5,939 bases of DNA from positions 1-5,939 of the forward strand of contig JAAXHY010000541.1 of assembly GCA_012270665.1 (NCBI GenBank), written 5' to 3'. Shown in pieces: positions 1 through 5,217 of this stretch. Within the stretch, counting starts at the first letter, position 1. Each line of letters starts with the position of its first letter. Below the pieces are notes generated by a model. It was given only the letters and a program-made list of their open reading frames with translations. It was not told where the DNA came from and ran no database searches. Origin of the DNA: Dehalococcoidia bacterium (GTDB taxonomy: Bacteria; Chloroflexota; Dehalococcoidia; SAR202; UBA11138). Both the position numbers and the translations under genes were made by a program.

Positions 1-238
1 CGTCAATATCGGACGCGACAAGCCTGTGAGCGAAGATGATCCTGGAAGCATTGCGGCCTACCGGAACATCGAGCGGTTCACTGCTGCCGTCCAGCGAGAT
101 GAAGCACATGGAAGGATCGTCGCCGATGGCGAACGGCAGGCCCCTGAAGTGACGCGGGCCGATTTCGGCGTCCGCTCCGAGAGCGTCCAGGCCGCCATTC
201 AGGTATTGTGCAAGGTCAAGAGGTTCGTAATCTTGCAT
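1..238 (-). CDS. Uncharacterised protein, N-terminal part (runs off left edge); possible beta-sandwich carbohydrate-binding-like domain
   Basis: The 79 visible codons start at the ATG at 238-236 and stay open to the window edge. The product begins MQDYEPLDLAQYLNGG and carries two recognisable stretches: FRGLPFAIG at residues 31-39 and VPVGRNASRIIFAHRL at residues 58-73. A 'GLPF.IG' strand followed by a 'VPVGR.A..I.FAHRL' strand resembles N-terminal beta-sandwich domains of uncharacterised bacterial proteins that may handle sugars; that resemblance is from memory and is weak evidence of function. There is no signal peptide, so the visible part looks cytoplasmic. The ATG lies one base after the TGA of the hydrolase gene (TGATATG), so the two are almost certainly co-transcribed and probably translationally coupled; no clear Shine-Dalgarno precedes it. 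Codon choice matches the neighbours. The coding call is good; the function is unknown. Confidence 0.72.
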   Translation of the reverse strand, partial: MQDYEPLDLAQYLNGGLDALGADAEIGPRHFRGLPFAIGDDPSMCFISLDGSSEPLDVPVGRNASRIIFAHRLVASDID

Positions 239-239
239 A

Positions 240-998
240 TCAGCTTGCGACCGGCGCGGATTGGTGCGCCTTGAGGAACTCGCGCACCTGGTTTACGGTC
301 TGGGCGAACAGGTCCTCCGACTCCTTCCAGGGATACGGTGTCACCTCCGCTTTGGGGGCCAAATCCACCAAGGCCATCGCGGCCTCGTACGAGTGCGCGG
401 GCGTATCATCCGGCATGACCAGCATCGGCGTCTGGCAGGAGCGCGCGAAGTCTCGGGACACGCTGTACATGAAGTCCGGCTGGACGCGGTAGAGGTTGTG
501 CAGGTACTCTTCGACGACCTCCATCGTCACGTCGGGACGGCGGGCGCATAGTTCCGGACCCCACAGGTCGCGGCCTGAGTCGTACATGGCGTCCGGCGTC
601 TTACTCGCATGCCCGACCGGCTGGCAGAACACGGCGGCAGCGACACGCTCCGGCGCTCGCTCGATGAGCTTGAGCGCGAAGGGCCCGCCTATGCAGTAGC
701 CCATGAAGAAGAACTCATTGATGCCCAGATGATCCATCAAACCCAGTTGATCGTCAGCGAACGCGCCCCACGGGTCTTCTACCTGCACCGGGCCGGTGGA
801 CTCTCCACCGTTCGCGTTGCGCTGGTCCATCGTGATGCAGCGGAAGTCGTCCTTGAACACCTCCATCGCGTTGAACACTTGGTTGGGCCAGCCGCCGATG
901 ACAGAGTTCAGTCCCCCGCCTGGAGTTACCAGAAGCGGGAAGCCGGCCCCGACCTCCTCGTAGTGGATGCGAACATCGCCATTGGTATAGAACGGCAT
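240..998 (-). CDS. Alpha/beta-hydrolase fold protein with Cys nucleophile elbow
   Basis: The 252-residue product has the size and layout of a single-domain alpha/beta-hydrolase. N-terminal strands (VRIHYEEVG, residues 9-17) lead to an oxyanion-hole-like PGGG at 26-29 and a DQRNANGGES segment at 58-67, the usual 'D.RG.G.S' position. The nucleophile elbow is GYCIGG at 100-105, so the nucleophile would be Cys102 rather than the usual Ser. The acid is probably Asp197 or Asp198 (MPDDTPAH). Where most relatives have the catalytic His before the last helix, this protein reads PYPWKES (221-227); His202 is the nearest late His. It could be a dienelactone-hydrolase-like enzyme, a thioesterase or lyase-type relative, or a non-hydrolytic member. 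The ATG at 998 is chosen because AGGGAGG lies 9 bases upstream of it; the longer reading from a TTG at 1067 begins inside the -35 box. It heads a minus-strand operon with the gene at 1-238 and is divergent from the CoA-transferase genes. Confidence 0.88.
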   Translation of the reverse strand: MPFYTNGDVRIHYEEVGAGFPLLVTPGGGLNSVIGGWPNQVFNAMEVFKDDFRCITMDQRNANGGESTGPVQVEDPWGAFADDQLGLMDHLGINEFFFMGYCIGGPFALKLIERAPERVAAAVFCQPVGHASKTPDAMYDSGRDLWGPELCARRPDVTMEVVEEYLHNLYRVQPDFMYSVSRDFARSCQTPMLVMPDDTPAHSYEAAMALVDLAPKAEVTPYPWKESEDLFAQTVNQVREFLKAHQSAPVAS

Positions 999-1007
999 TG
1001 TGATTTT

Positions 1008-1014
1008 CCTCCCT
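1008..1014 (-). promoter_or_regulatory. Shine-Dalgarno of the alpha/beta-hydrolase gene
   Basis: Read on the minus strand, AGGGAGG is followed by 9 bases and then the ATG at 998-996. It is the clearest ribosome-binding site in the window and decides the start of the hydrolase in favour of MPFYTNGD over the longer reading. Confidence 0.85.
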
Positions 1015-1039
1015 GGATATAGTGCGAGCGCTCCAGCCA

Positions 1040-1067
1040 ATTGTAGTTTGGCAGACTGAGTTGTCAA
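1040..1067 (-). promoter_or_regulatory. Sigma70-type promoter for the hydrolase operon
   Basis: On the minus strand a perfect TTGACA (1067-1062) is followed after 16 bases by TACAAT (1045-1040), one mismatch from the -10 consensus. Transcription would start near 1033 and give a leader of about 35 bases carrying the strong Shine-Dalgarno. Position, strand and boxes all agree with the gene it would serve. Inferred by eye only. Confidence 0.7.
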
Positions 1068-1145
1068 GGAGGAGCCTTAAACGACATATTGCTGGCAAAG
1101 TCTTCTCCACAACTCAAAGAACTGCCCTATCTTCGGTTGATTCCC

Positions 1146-1174
1146 GCGCGTCTTCCAGCATGATTTAGACGCGC
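1146..1174. repeat. Inverted repeat between divergent promoters (possible operator)
   Basis: GCGCGTCT at 1146-1153 is matched exactly by its reverse complement AGACGCGC at 1167-1174, with a 13-base spacer. The arm centres are 21 bases apart, about two helical turns, as expected for a dimeric DNA-binding protein. It sits roughly midway between the two divergent promoters. There is no T-run on either side, so it does not look like an intrinsic terminator. The operator role is an inference; an 8-base exact repeat could also arise by chance in a region of this size. Confidence 0.4.
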
Positions 1175-1234
1175 CCATGCGGTTCGACGGGAGATTACTC
1201 AACAACCAAATAGCCTGATTGCAAACTCACAAGA

Positions 1235-1264
1235 CTGACATCCGACGGACGTTCGGTGTACAAT
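1235..1264 (+). promoter_or_regulatory. Sigma70-type promoter for the CoA-transferase operon, apparently leaderless
   Basis: CTGACA (1235-1240) and TACAAT (1259-1264) each match five of six consensus positions and are separated by 18 bases. The usual start point, about 7 bases after the -10 box, falls at 1271-1272, exactly on the ATG of the downstream gene. No Shine-Dalgarno precedes that ATG, which fits a leaderless message. Inferred from box matches only. Confidence 0.55.
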
Positions 1265-1271
1265 CGCGCGC

Positions 1272-2483
1272 ATGAAATCGGGAGACGAGACGAGAAACGG
1301 GCTGCTGGGCGGCGTCAAGGTCCTGGACGTCGGAGAAGGTGTGTCCGGGCCGTATGCGGCCAGGACTCTCGCATGGCTGGGGGCGGACGTGGTGAAAGTA
1401 GAATCGTCAGATGGGGACATATCGCGCCATATGGGGCCTTTCCCTGACGATGTTCCGCACCCGGAGAAGTCGGCGCTGTTCCTCGCGCTCAACGCAGGGA
1501 AGCGCGGCGTAACGCTCGACCTGGAATCGGACGCGGGTCGCGCGCGGTTCCTGGCATTGGCGGCTGAGAGCCAGATAGTGGTGGACAATCACCGGCCTGA
1601 ATGGCTTCCGGAGCGCGGCATCGGATACGAGGAACTGGCCTCCGTCCGAGAGAACATCATCCTGTGCCAGATAACGCCATTCGGGAACTGGGGACCTTAC
1701 GCCAAGTACGGCGCGGGCGACCTGTCGCTGTTCCATATGAGCGCGAACGCTCACGGGATGCTTGGCCCGGTGGAAGACCCGAACACGGAACCTTCTATAC
1801 GAGCGGGAGGCTACCAGGCGGAGCAAGTCGCGGGGATGGCGGCTGCGACCTCGACGCTCACAGCGCTGTTCGCGGCCCGAATGAGCGGGCGTGGGTGTCA
1901 CATCATCGTGTCGGCGTTCGAAGCTATGGCGACACAGGCTATCGCGGGGCTGTCGAACATCGCGTTCGGCGGCGACTCCCCCACCCGGGATCTGGCAGAA
2001 GTCAAGGAGGCGTCCATCGGGGGGCAGGTGTCAGCGATAGGCGGTGTGCTGCCATGCAGCGACGGGTACGTCGCTATATCTCCGCGCGAGGACGCGCAGT
2101 GGGCGCGCTGGCTGGAGATGATGGGGAACCCGGAGTGGTCGGGAGACCCGAAGTTCAACACTCGGGACGCGAGGCAGAAGAACTCGGGCGAACTGTGGGA
2201 ACTTCTCTCGGAGTGGACGAGCCAGCGATCCAAACAGGAGATAGCGCGCGAGGGCCAGCGACGCCGTATCCCGTGCTTCCCGGTGAACACGGTCAAAGAC
2301 CTTATGACGGACCCGCACCTGGAAGACCGCCGCTTCTTCGTTCCAATCGTCCATCCGGTAGCGGGCGAACTGCGTTATCCTGGGGTTCCGTATAAGCTGT
2401 CGGAAACGGACCTGCCGCTGGGCAGTCTCCATTCGCCGACGCTGGGCCAGCATAACAGTGAGATATTCGATTCCAATGAATAA
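1272..2483 (+). CDS. CaiB/BaiF family (class III) CoA-transferase, subunit with Glu at the catalytic Asp position
   Basis: The 403-residue product matches the usual length of class III CoA-transferases (about 400-430), which move CoA between carboxylic acids in the cytoplasm through acyl-aspartyl intermediates. The N-terminal Rossmann half begins LLGGVKVLDVGEGVSGPYAA (11-30), followed by LGADVVKVES (36-45), LNAGKRGVTLDL (73-84) and a VVDNHRPEW segment (103-111). In formyl-CoA transferase the catalytic Asp lies in a G-D-x-x-x-G motif before a helix ending '..TGRGQ'. Here the matching segment is AEQVAG (183-188) before ALFAARMSGRG, which places Glu184 at the Asp position. The C-terminal part holds the usual RIPCFPVNTVKDL...DPHLEDR linker (332-353). 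The ATG at 1272 is preceded by a promoter but no Shine-Dalgarno. The gene overlaps the next CoA-transferase gene by a few bases, so the two probably form an operon and perhaps a complex. The substrate cannot be deduced; the family is certain. Confidence 0.93.
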   Translation: MKSGDETRNGLLGGVKVLDVGEGVSGPYAARTLAWLGADVVKVESSDGDISRHMGPFPDDVPHPEKSALFLALNAGKRGVTLDLESDAGRARFLALAAESQIVVDNHRPEWLPERGIGYEELASVRENIILCQITPFGNWGPYAKYGAGDLSLFHMSANAHGMLGPVEDPNTEPSIRAGGYQAEQVAGMAAATSTLTALFAARMSGRGCHIIVSAFEAMATQAIAGLSNIAFGGDSPTRDLAEVKEASIGGQVSAIGGVLPCSDGYVAISPREDAQWARWLEMMGNPEWSGDPKFNTRDARQKNSGELWELLSEWTSQRSKQEIAREGQRRRIPCFPVNTVKDLMTDPHLEDRRFFVPIVHPVAGELRYPGVPYKLSETDLPLGSLHSPTLGQHNSEIFDSNE

Positions 2484-3690
2484 CCCCTTGGCCAAAATGG
2501 CATCAATTCAGAATAAGAGTCAAGGCTCAGCCTTGTCGGGCGTCCGGGTTGCCGATTTCTCATGGATAATCGCTGGGCCGACAGCCACGCGACACCTCGC
2601 GCTCATGGGGGCGGAGGTGATAAAAGTCGGAAGCGCGAGACGCCCGGACCCCTCGACTCGCGGGGCGGCGTTCCACGTTTACAACCAGTCCAAGAAATAC
2701 ACCGCGCTCAACCTATCCCAGCAGCGGGGCAAGGAACTGGCGCTGGAACTGGTGGCGCAGTGCGACGTGGTGGTCGAGAACTACGCCGCCGGGGTGTTCG
2801 AGAGGCTCGGTCTGGGATACGAGGTACTGTCGAAAGTGAGGCCGGACCTGGTGATGATCGCCTCGTCGGGTACGGGACACACGGGGCCCGACAGGGACTA
2901 CGTCGCATACGGAAGCCTGCTCCAGCATTACACTGGCTGGAACTCGATCTCCGGATATCCCCATTCAGAACCTATCAAGGGCGGGCTCTGGGCTGACCCG
3001 TGGGTGGGCATGGAGTTGGCGATGATAACGGTGGCCGCGCTCAATCACAGGCTGGAGACGGGCAAGGGGCAGTATGTGGACTTTTCGATGGCGGAGGCGC
3101 TGTCAGCGAGTCTGCCGGAAGCGCTACTAGATTACCAGATGAACGGGAGCGAGCCGGTTCCACTGGGTAACAGGGACCGCAATCTGGCGCCGCACGGGGT
3201 TTACAGGTGCGCCGGGGAAGATCGGTGGATAGCGGTTGAGGTCCACACCTCGGAGCAGTGGCGCAGCCTGTGCGAGGCTGTCGGCAGAGACGACCTGAGA
3301 GCGGATTCGAGTCTCGACACGGCAGAGGGCAGGAAAGCGCGGGAGGACGAACTCGACCGCGCAATCGGCGCCTGGACTTCCGAGATAGAGGACAGCGAGG
3401 CATTCCACATCCTCCAACAGGCGGGAGTGCCGTGCGGCCTGTCACTGGATATGGGTCGTCTTCATTCAGAGCCGCAACTGAACGAGGGCGGCTATCTGAA
3501 GCCAGTCGAGTATCCCGACGGTACAGAGCGCATCCTCCCAACGCTGCCTTGGAGATTCGACGGAAGCCCGGACTTTCAACTGGGGCCTGCGCCTGAACTG
3601 GGACACGACAGCGCCTACGTGTACTCGGAACTGCTGGGACTGAGCGACTCCGAAGTGGAGGGGCTGACGGAGGAGCGGGTGATTTACTAG
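2476..3690 (+). CDS. CaiB/BaiF family (class III) CoA-transferase, subunit with conserved catalytic Asp
   Basis: This 404-residue paralogue of the preceding protein has the same order of blocks: LSGVRVADFSWIIAGPTATR (20-39), LMGAEVIKV (43-51), a KKYTALNL strand (73-80), VVVENYAAGVFERLGLGY (98-115) and SSGTGHTGP (130-138). The segment WADPWVG (172-178) has the D-x-x-x-G spacing of the family active site, making Asp174 the likely nucleophile that forms the acyl-enzyme anhydride. It is followed by ETGKGQYVDFSMAEA (194-208). At residue 52 a Gly replaces the Glu that usually ends 'VIKVE'. Three starts are possible: GTG 2458, ATG 2476 and ATG 2497. ATG 2476 is preferred because its ATGAATAA overlap with the upstream stop is typical of coupled genes; no strong Shine-Dalgarno supports any of them. 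It is co-transcribed with the first CoA-transferase, and its stop lies 8 bases from that of the convergent gene. The substrate is unknown. Confidence 0.93.
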   Translation: MNNPLAKMASIQNKSQGSALSGVRVADFSWIIAGPTATRHLALMGAEVIKVGSARRPDPSTRGAAFHVYNQSKKYTALNLSQQRGKELALELVAQCDVVVENYAAGVFERLGLGYEVLSKVRPDLVMIASSGTGHTGPDRDYVAYGSLLQHYTGWNSISGYPHSEPIKGGLWADPWVGMELAMITVAALNHRLETGKGQYVDFSMAEALSASLPEALLDYQMNGSEPVPLGNRDRNLAPHGVYRCAGEDRWIAVEVHTSEQWRSLCEAVGRDDLRADSSLDTAEGRKAREDELDRAIGAWTSEIEDSEAFHILQQAGVPCGLSLDMGRLHSEPQLNEGGYLKPVEYPDGTERILPTLPWRFDGSPDFQLGPAPELGHDSAYVYSELLGLSDSEVEGLTEERVIY

Positions 3691-3698
3691 GGAGCGGT

Positions 3699-4457
3699 CT
3701 AGTCGGGATCCTCTATGGAGCGGATCTCGTCTTCGACTTGGCCGAGCATCACGTACTCTTCGGATGTCAGGTGGAAGCAGCGCTGGAGATAGAGGCTGGT
3801 GAGACGGGCGGCGTTCTCGCCTTCGGAGCCGGCAGCGTTGGCGAGCCTGGAGACCTGGTGATTGTCCGGCAAGTGGCGTCCGAGCGCGATTATCTCGCCG
3901 CGGGTTTCGGCAGCTAGGGACATATCGCCTGAGTTGACCGCATCTCTCAGTCTGCCGACTAGCCGGGTGAGTTCATTTAGCTTGTCCTGGTCGCTCATCA
4001 GGCCGTAGAGTACGTCGTTGACACTCAGTTCGACCTCGTCTTCGTCGCCGTCCAGAACCTCGATCACACGCCGCGGCTGGGCGTACTGTTCCCACAGGTC
4101 GGAGTACCAGGAAATCGCCTCGTTCACCAGACCGATCATCGAAACGACGTCGGTGGTGTTGATTGAGCCGCCATATATGATGTCGTCCTCGCGCGCTTCA
4201 GCCAGCTTCTCTATCTCATCGAAGTCGACCATCGGTTCAGGAGCGGGCGGAAAAGCGAATGCGGAAAGCTCATTGGCGCCCATTTCTCCTATCTGGTTGA
4301 GCAGGAAGGGCGGCACGTACTTGGACACGTCCGTCTGAATCGGGAAGACTATCATATAGGTAGCCAGAAGTTCGGAGGCGTCCTGCGAGTTGTGAAAATA
4401 AATCAGTGCATGGCCGCGCGGGCTTTGTTCCGAACCTTTTTCGAATGTGAAATCCAT
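3699..4457 (-). CDS. Conserved-looking acidic soluble protein of unknown function
   Basis: I do not recognise a named family. The 252-residue product is strongly acidic, with no signal peptide or membrane segment. Its N-terminal part, RGHALIYFHNS (14-24) then ATYMIVFPIQTDVSKYVPPFL (32-52), looks like an alpha/beta domain. A Pro-rich hinge AFPPAPEP (68-75) leads to helical stretches at about 79-130 and, after an acidic patch DGDEDEVE (136-143), to a helical C-terminal region at about 145-250 that is rich in Leu, Glu and Arg. It resembles uncharacterised Chloroflexota proteins, but that is recollection. The ATG at 4457 is chosen over the GTG at 4469 because MDFTFEKGS followed by PRGHALIYF looks like a natural N-terminus and GTGAG lies at a usable distance before it. 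It is downstream of the membrane protein on the same strand with an 88-base gap, so co-transcription is possible. It converges on the CoA-transferase operon. Confidence 0.85.
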   Translation of the reverse strand: MDFTFEKGSEQSPRGHALIYFHNSQDASELLATYMIVFPIQTDVSKYVPPFLLNQIGEMGANELSAFAFPPAPEPMVDFDEIEKLAEAREDDIIYGGSINTTDVVSMIGLVNEAISWYSDLWEQYAQPRRVIEVLDGDEDEVELSVNDVLYGLMSDQDKLNELTRLVGRLRDAVNSGDMSLAAETRGEIIALGRHLPDNHQVSRLANAAGSEGENAARLTSLYLQRCFHLTSEEYVMLGQVEDEIRSIEDPD

Positions 4458-4513
4458 ATGGTCGCTCACTTATTCAAATACGATCCTGATTGCCGACACT
4501 CCTCATGGTGAAG

Positions 4514-4543
4514 GGATAACTCTATCCGAGTCCAGAATCGGAT
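4514..4543 (-). other. Two overlapping, mutually exclusive small hairpins in the gap upstream of the gene at 3699-4457
   Basis: ATCCGA (4524-4529) pairs with TCGGAT (4538-4543) across 8 bases, and TATCC (4523-4527) pairs with GGATA (4514-4518) across 4 bases. The middle arm is shared, so only one hairpin can form at a time. Neither is followed by a T-run on the minus strand, so a terminator is not supported. The stems are short and the pairing may be accidental. Confidence 0.25.
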
Positions 4544-4545
4544 TG

Positions 4546-5049
4546 TCAGGCACGGTAGTTACCGTTCAGGAACGGCGGAGGACTGGCTTCGCCGGACTCT
4601 ATGGCCGCTTTGATAGCCGGGTTGGCGTCCAACCACCGCGCCAATCTCTCCTGAGATTCAGATCTGCCCTCCTCCCTGCCTTCCTTTTTGCCCTCCGCGA
4701 ATCGTCTGGCCAAATACCTCTCGGCTATCATTCTGAGTCCCTCCACTGTCACAGCTATTCCCAATGAGTACGCTGCAATTGCCGGTACGTGAGACGATAC
4801 GCTTTTCAGTATAGCCATATACGTCTCCGATGGCGAGTCGGAGACGACCGTTGCCAATTCGCGCGCCGCTGTGAAATACGATACGGCCAGAAGCTGGATT
4901 CCGAAGGTGATGTAGTAGAACCAAGCCCACGGGCTATCCAGTTGGAGTATAGGTATTCGCCCGCCGCTGTCTTCGTTCCTGTTTTCTTCTTCCAAATCCG
5001 ACTTGCCCCGCTTGGCTGCGCCATGGCTACCGAGATGGGATTGTAGCAC
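4546..5049 (-). CDS. Small membrane protein with two transmembrane segments and a charged C-terminal helix
   Basis: The family is not recognised. The reading frame of up to 167 residues has a hydrophilic N-terminus, then two hydrophobic stretches: residues 41-61 ([21 protein letters not shown]) and about 88-108 ([20 protein letters not shown]). These are followed by a very charged, probably helical tail at 109-140 with repeated (K/R)EEGR-type units ([19 protein letters not shown]) and a C-terminal [18 protein letters not shown]. This makes an inner-membrane protein with a cytoplasmic tail likely; the tail could form a coiled coil. The start is uncertain. The GTG at 5049 has no good Shine-Dalgarno and overlaps a TACAAT at 5045-5040. 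A TTG at 4995, preceded by GGGG 10 bases upstream, is an alternative that gives 149 residues and still keeps both membrane segments. The gene is divergent from carB and lies 88 bases upstream of the acidic protein gene. Confidence 0.72.
   Translation of the reverse strand: MLQSHLGSHGAAKRGKSDLEEENRNEDSGGRIPILQLDSPWAWFYYITFGIQLLAVSYFTAARELATVVSDSPSETYMAILKSVSSHVPAIAAYSLGIAVTVEGLRMIAERYLARRFAEGKKEGREEGRSESQERLARWLDANPAIKAAIESGEASPPPFLNGNYRA
4552..4565. repeat. Short perfect inverted repeat at the 3' end of the membrane protein gene
   Basis: ACGGTA (4552-4557) and TACCGT (4560-4565) are separated by two bases and lie inside the last codons of the minus-strand membrane protein gene. In RNA this would give a 5-bp stem with a 4-base loop. 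It lacks a following T-run, so a terminator role is doubtful. Confidence 0.25.
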
Positions 5050-5174
5050 AGATTGCCGAGCCGAAAGACTCCTGGAAGTATCCCGCTTTGGCCGAGCATA
5101 AGTGATAAAGAGGCCGGAACTGAATTAAGTCAGTCGAAAGACACCGTTGTTTCATCTGACTCAGACATTTCCAA

Positions 5175-5180
5175 TATGAT
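5175..5180 (+). promoter_or_regulatory. Possible -10 box of the carB promoter
   Basis: TATGAT matches five of six -10 consensus positions and would start transcription near 5187, leaving a leader of about 30 bases before carB. The -35 candidate TTCATC (5151-5156, 18-base spacer) is poor. An AGTCAG/CTGACT inverted repeat (5128-5133 and 5156-5161) overlaps the -35 area and might be an operator. Weak call. Confidence 0.35.
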
Positions 5181-5217
5181 AGCCTTATGTAGCTTTTCGC
5201 AAGAGAAACACTTATCA

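Noticed and set aside
26..274. Plus-strand frame of 82 residues
   Set aside because: It opposes a better-supported minus-strand gene whose protein has strand-like conserved-looking motifs and is joined to the hydrolase operon.
999..1067. N-terminal extension of the hydrolase from a TTG at 1067
   Set aside because: The TTG is the start of the TTGACA -35 box, and the ATG at 998 has a strong Shine-Dalgarno and a family-like N-terminus.
1601..2395. 264-residue plus-strand frame and minus-strand frames over the same region
   Set aside because: Arg-rich products with no domain logic, overlapping a clear CoA-transferase gene.
2458..2475. GTG start for the second CoA-transferase
   Set aside because: It would add six unremarkable residues, with no ribosome-binding site; the ATG at 2476 overlapping the upstream stop is more natural, though not proven.
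4474..4506. Minus-strand 10-codon mini-ORF (MRSVGNQDRI) before the acidic protein gene, as a leader peptide
   Set aside because: No Shine-Dalgarno and no regulatory codon run; it could be chance.
4552..4565. Intrinsic terminator at the end of the membrane protein gene
   Set aside because: Five-bp stem inside the coding region with no T-run after it.
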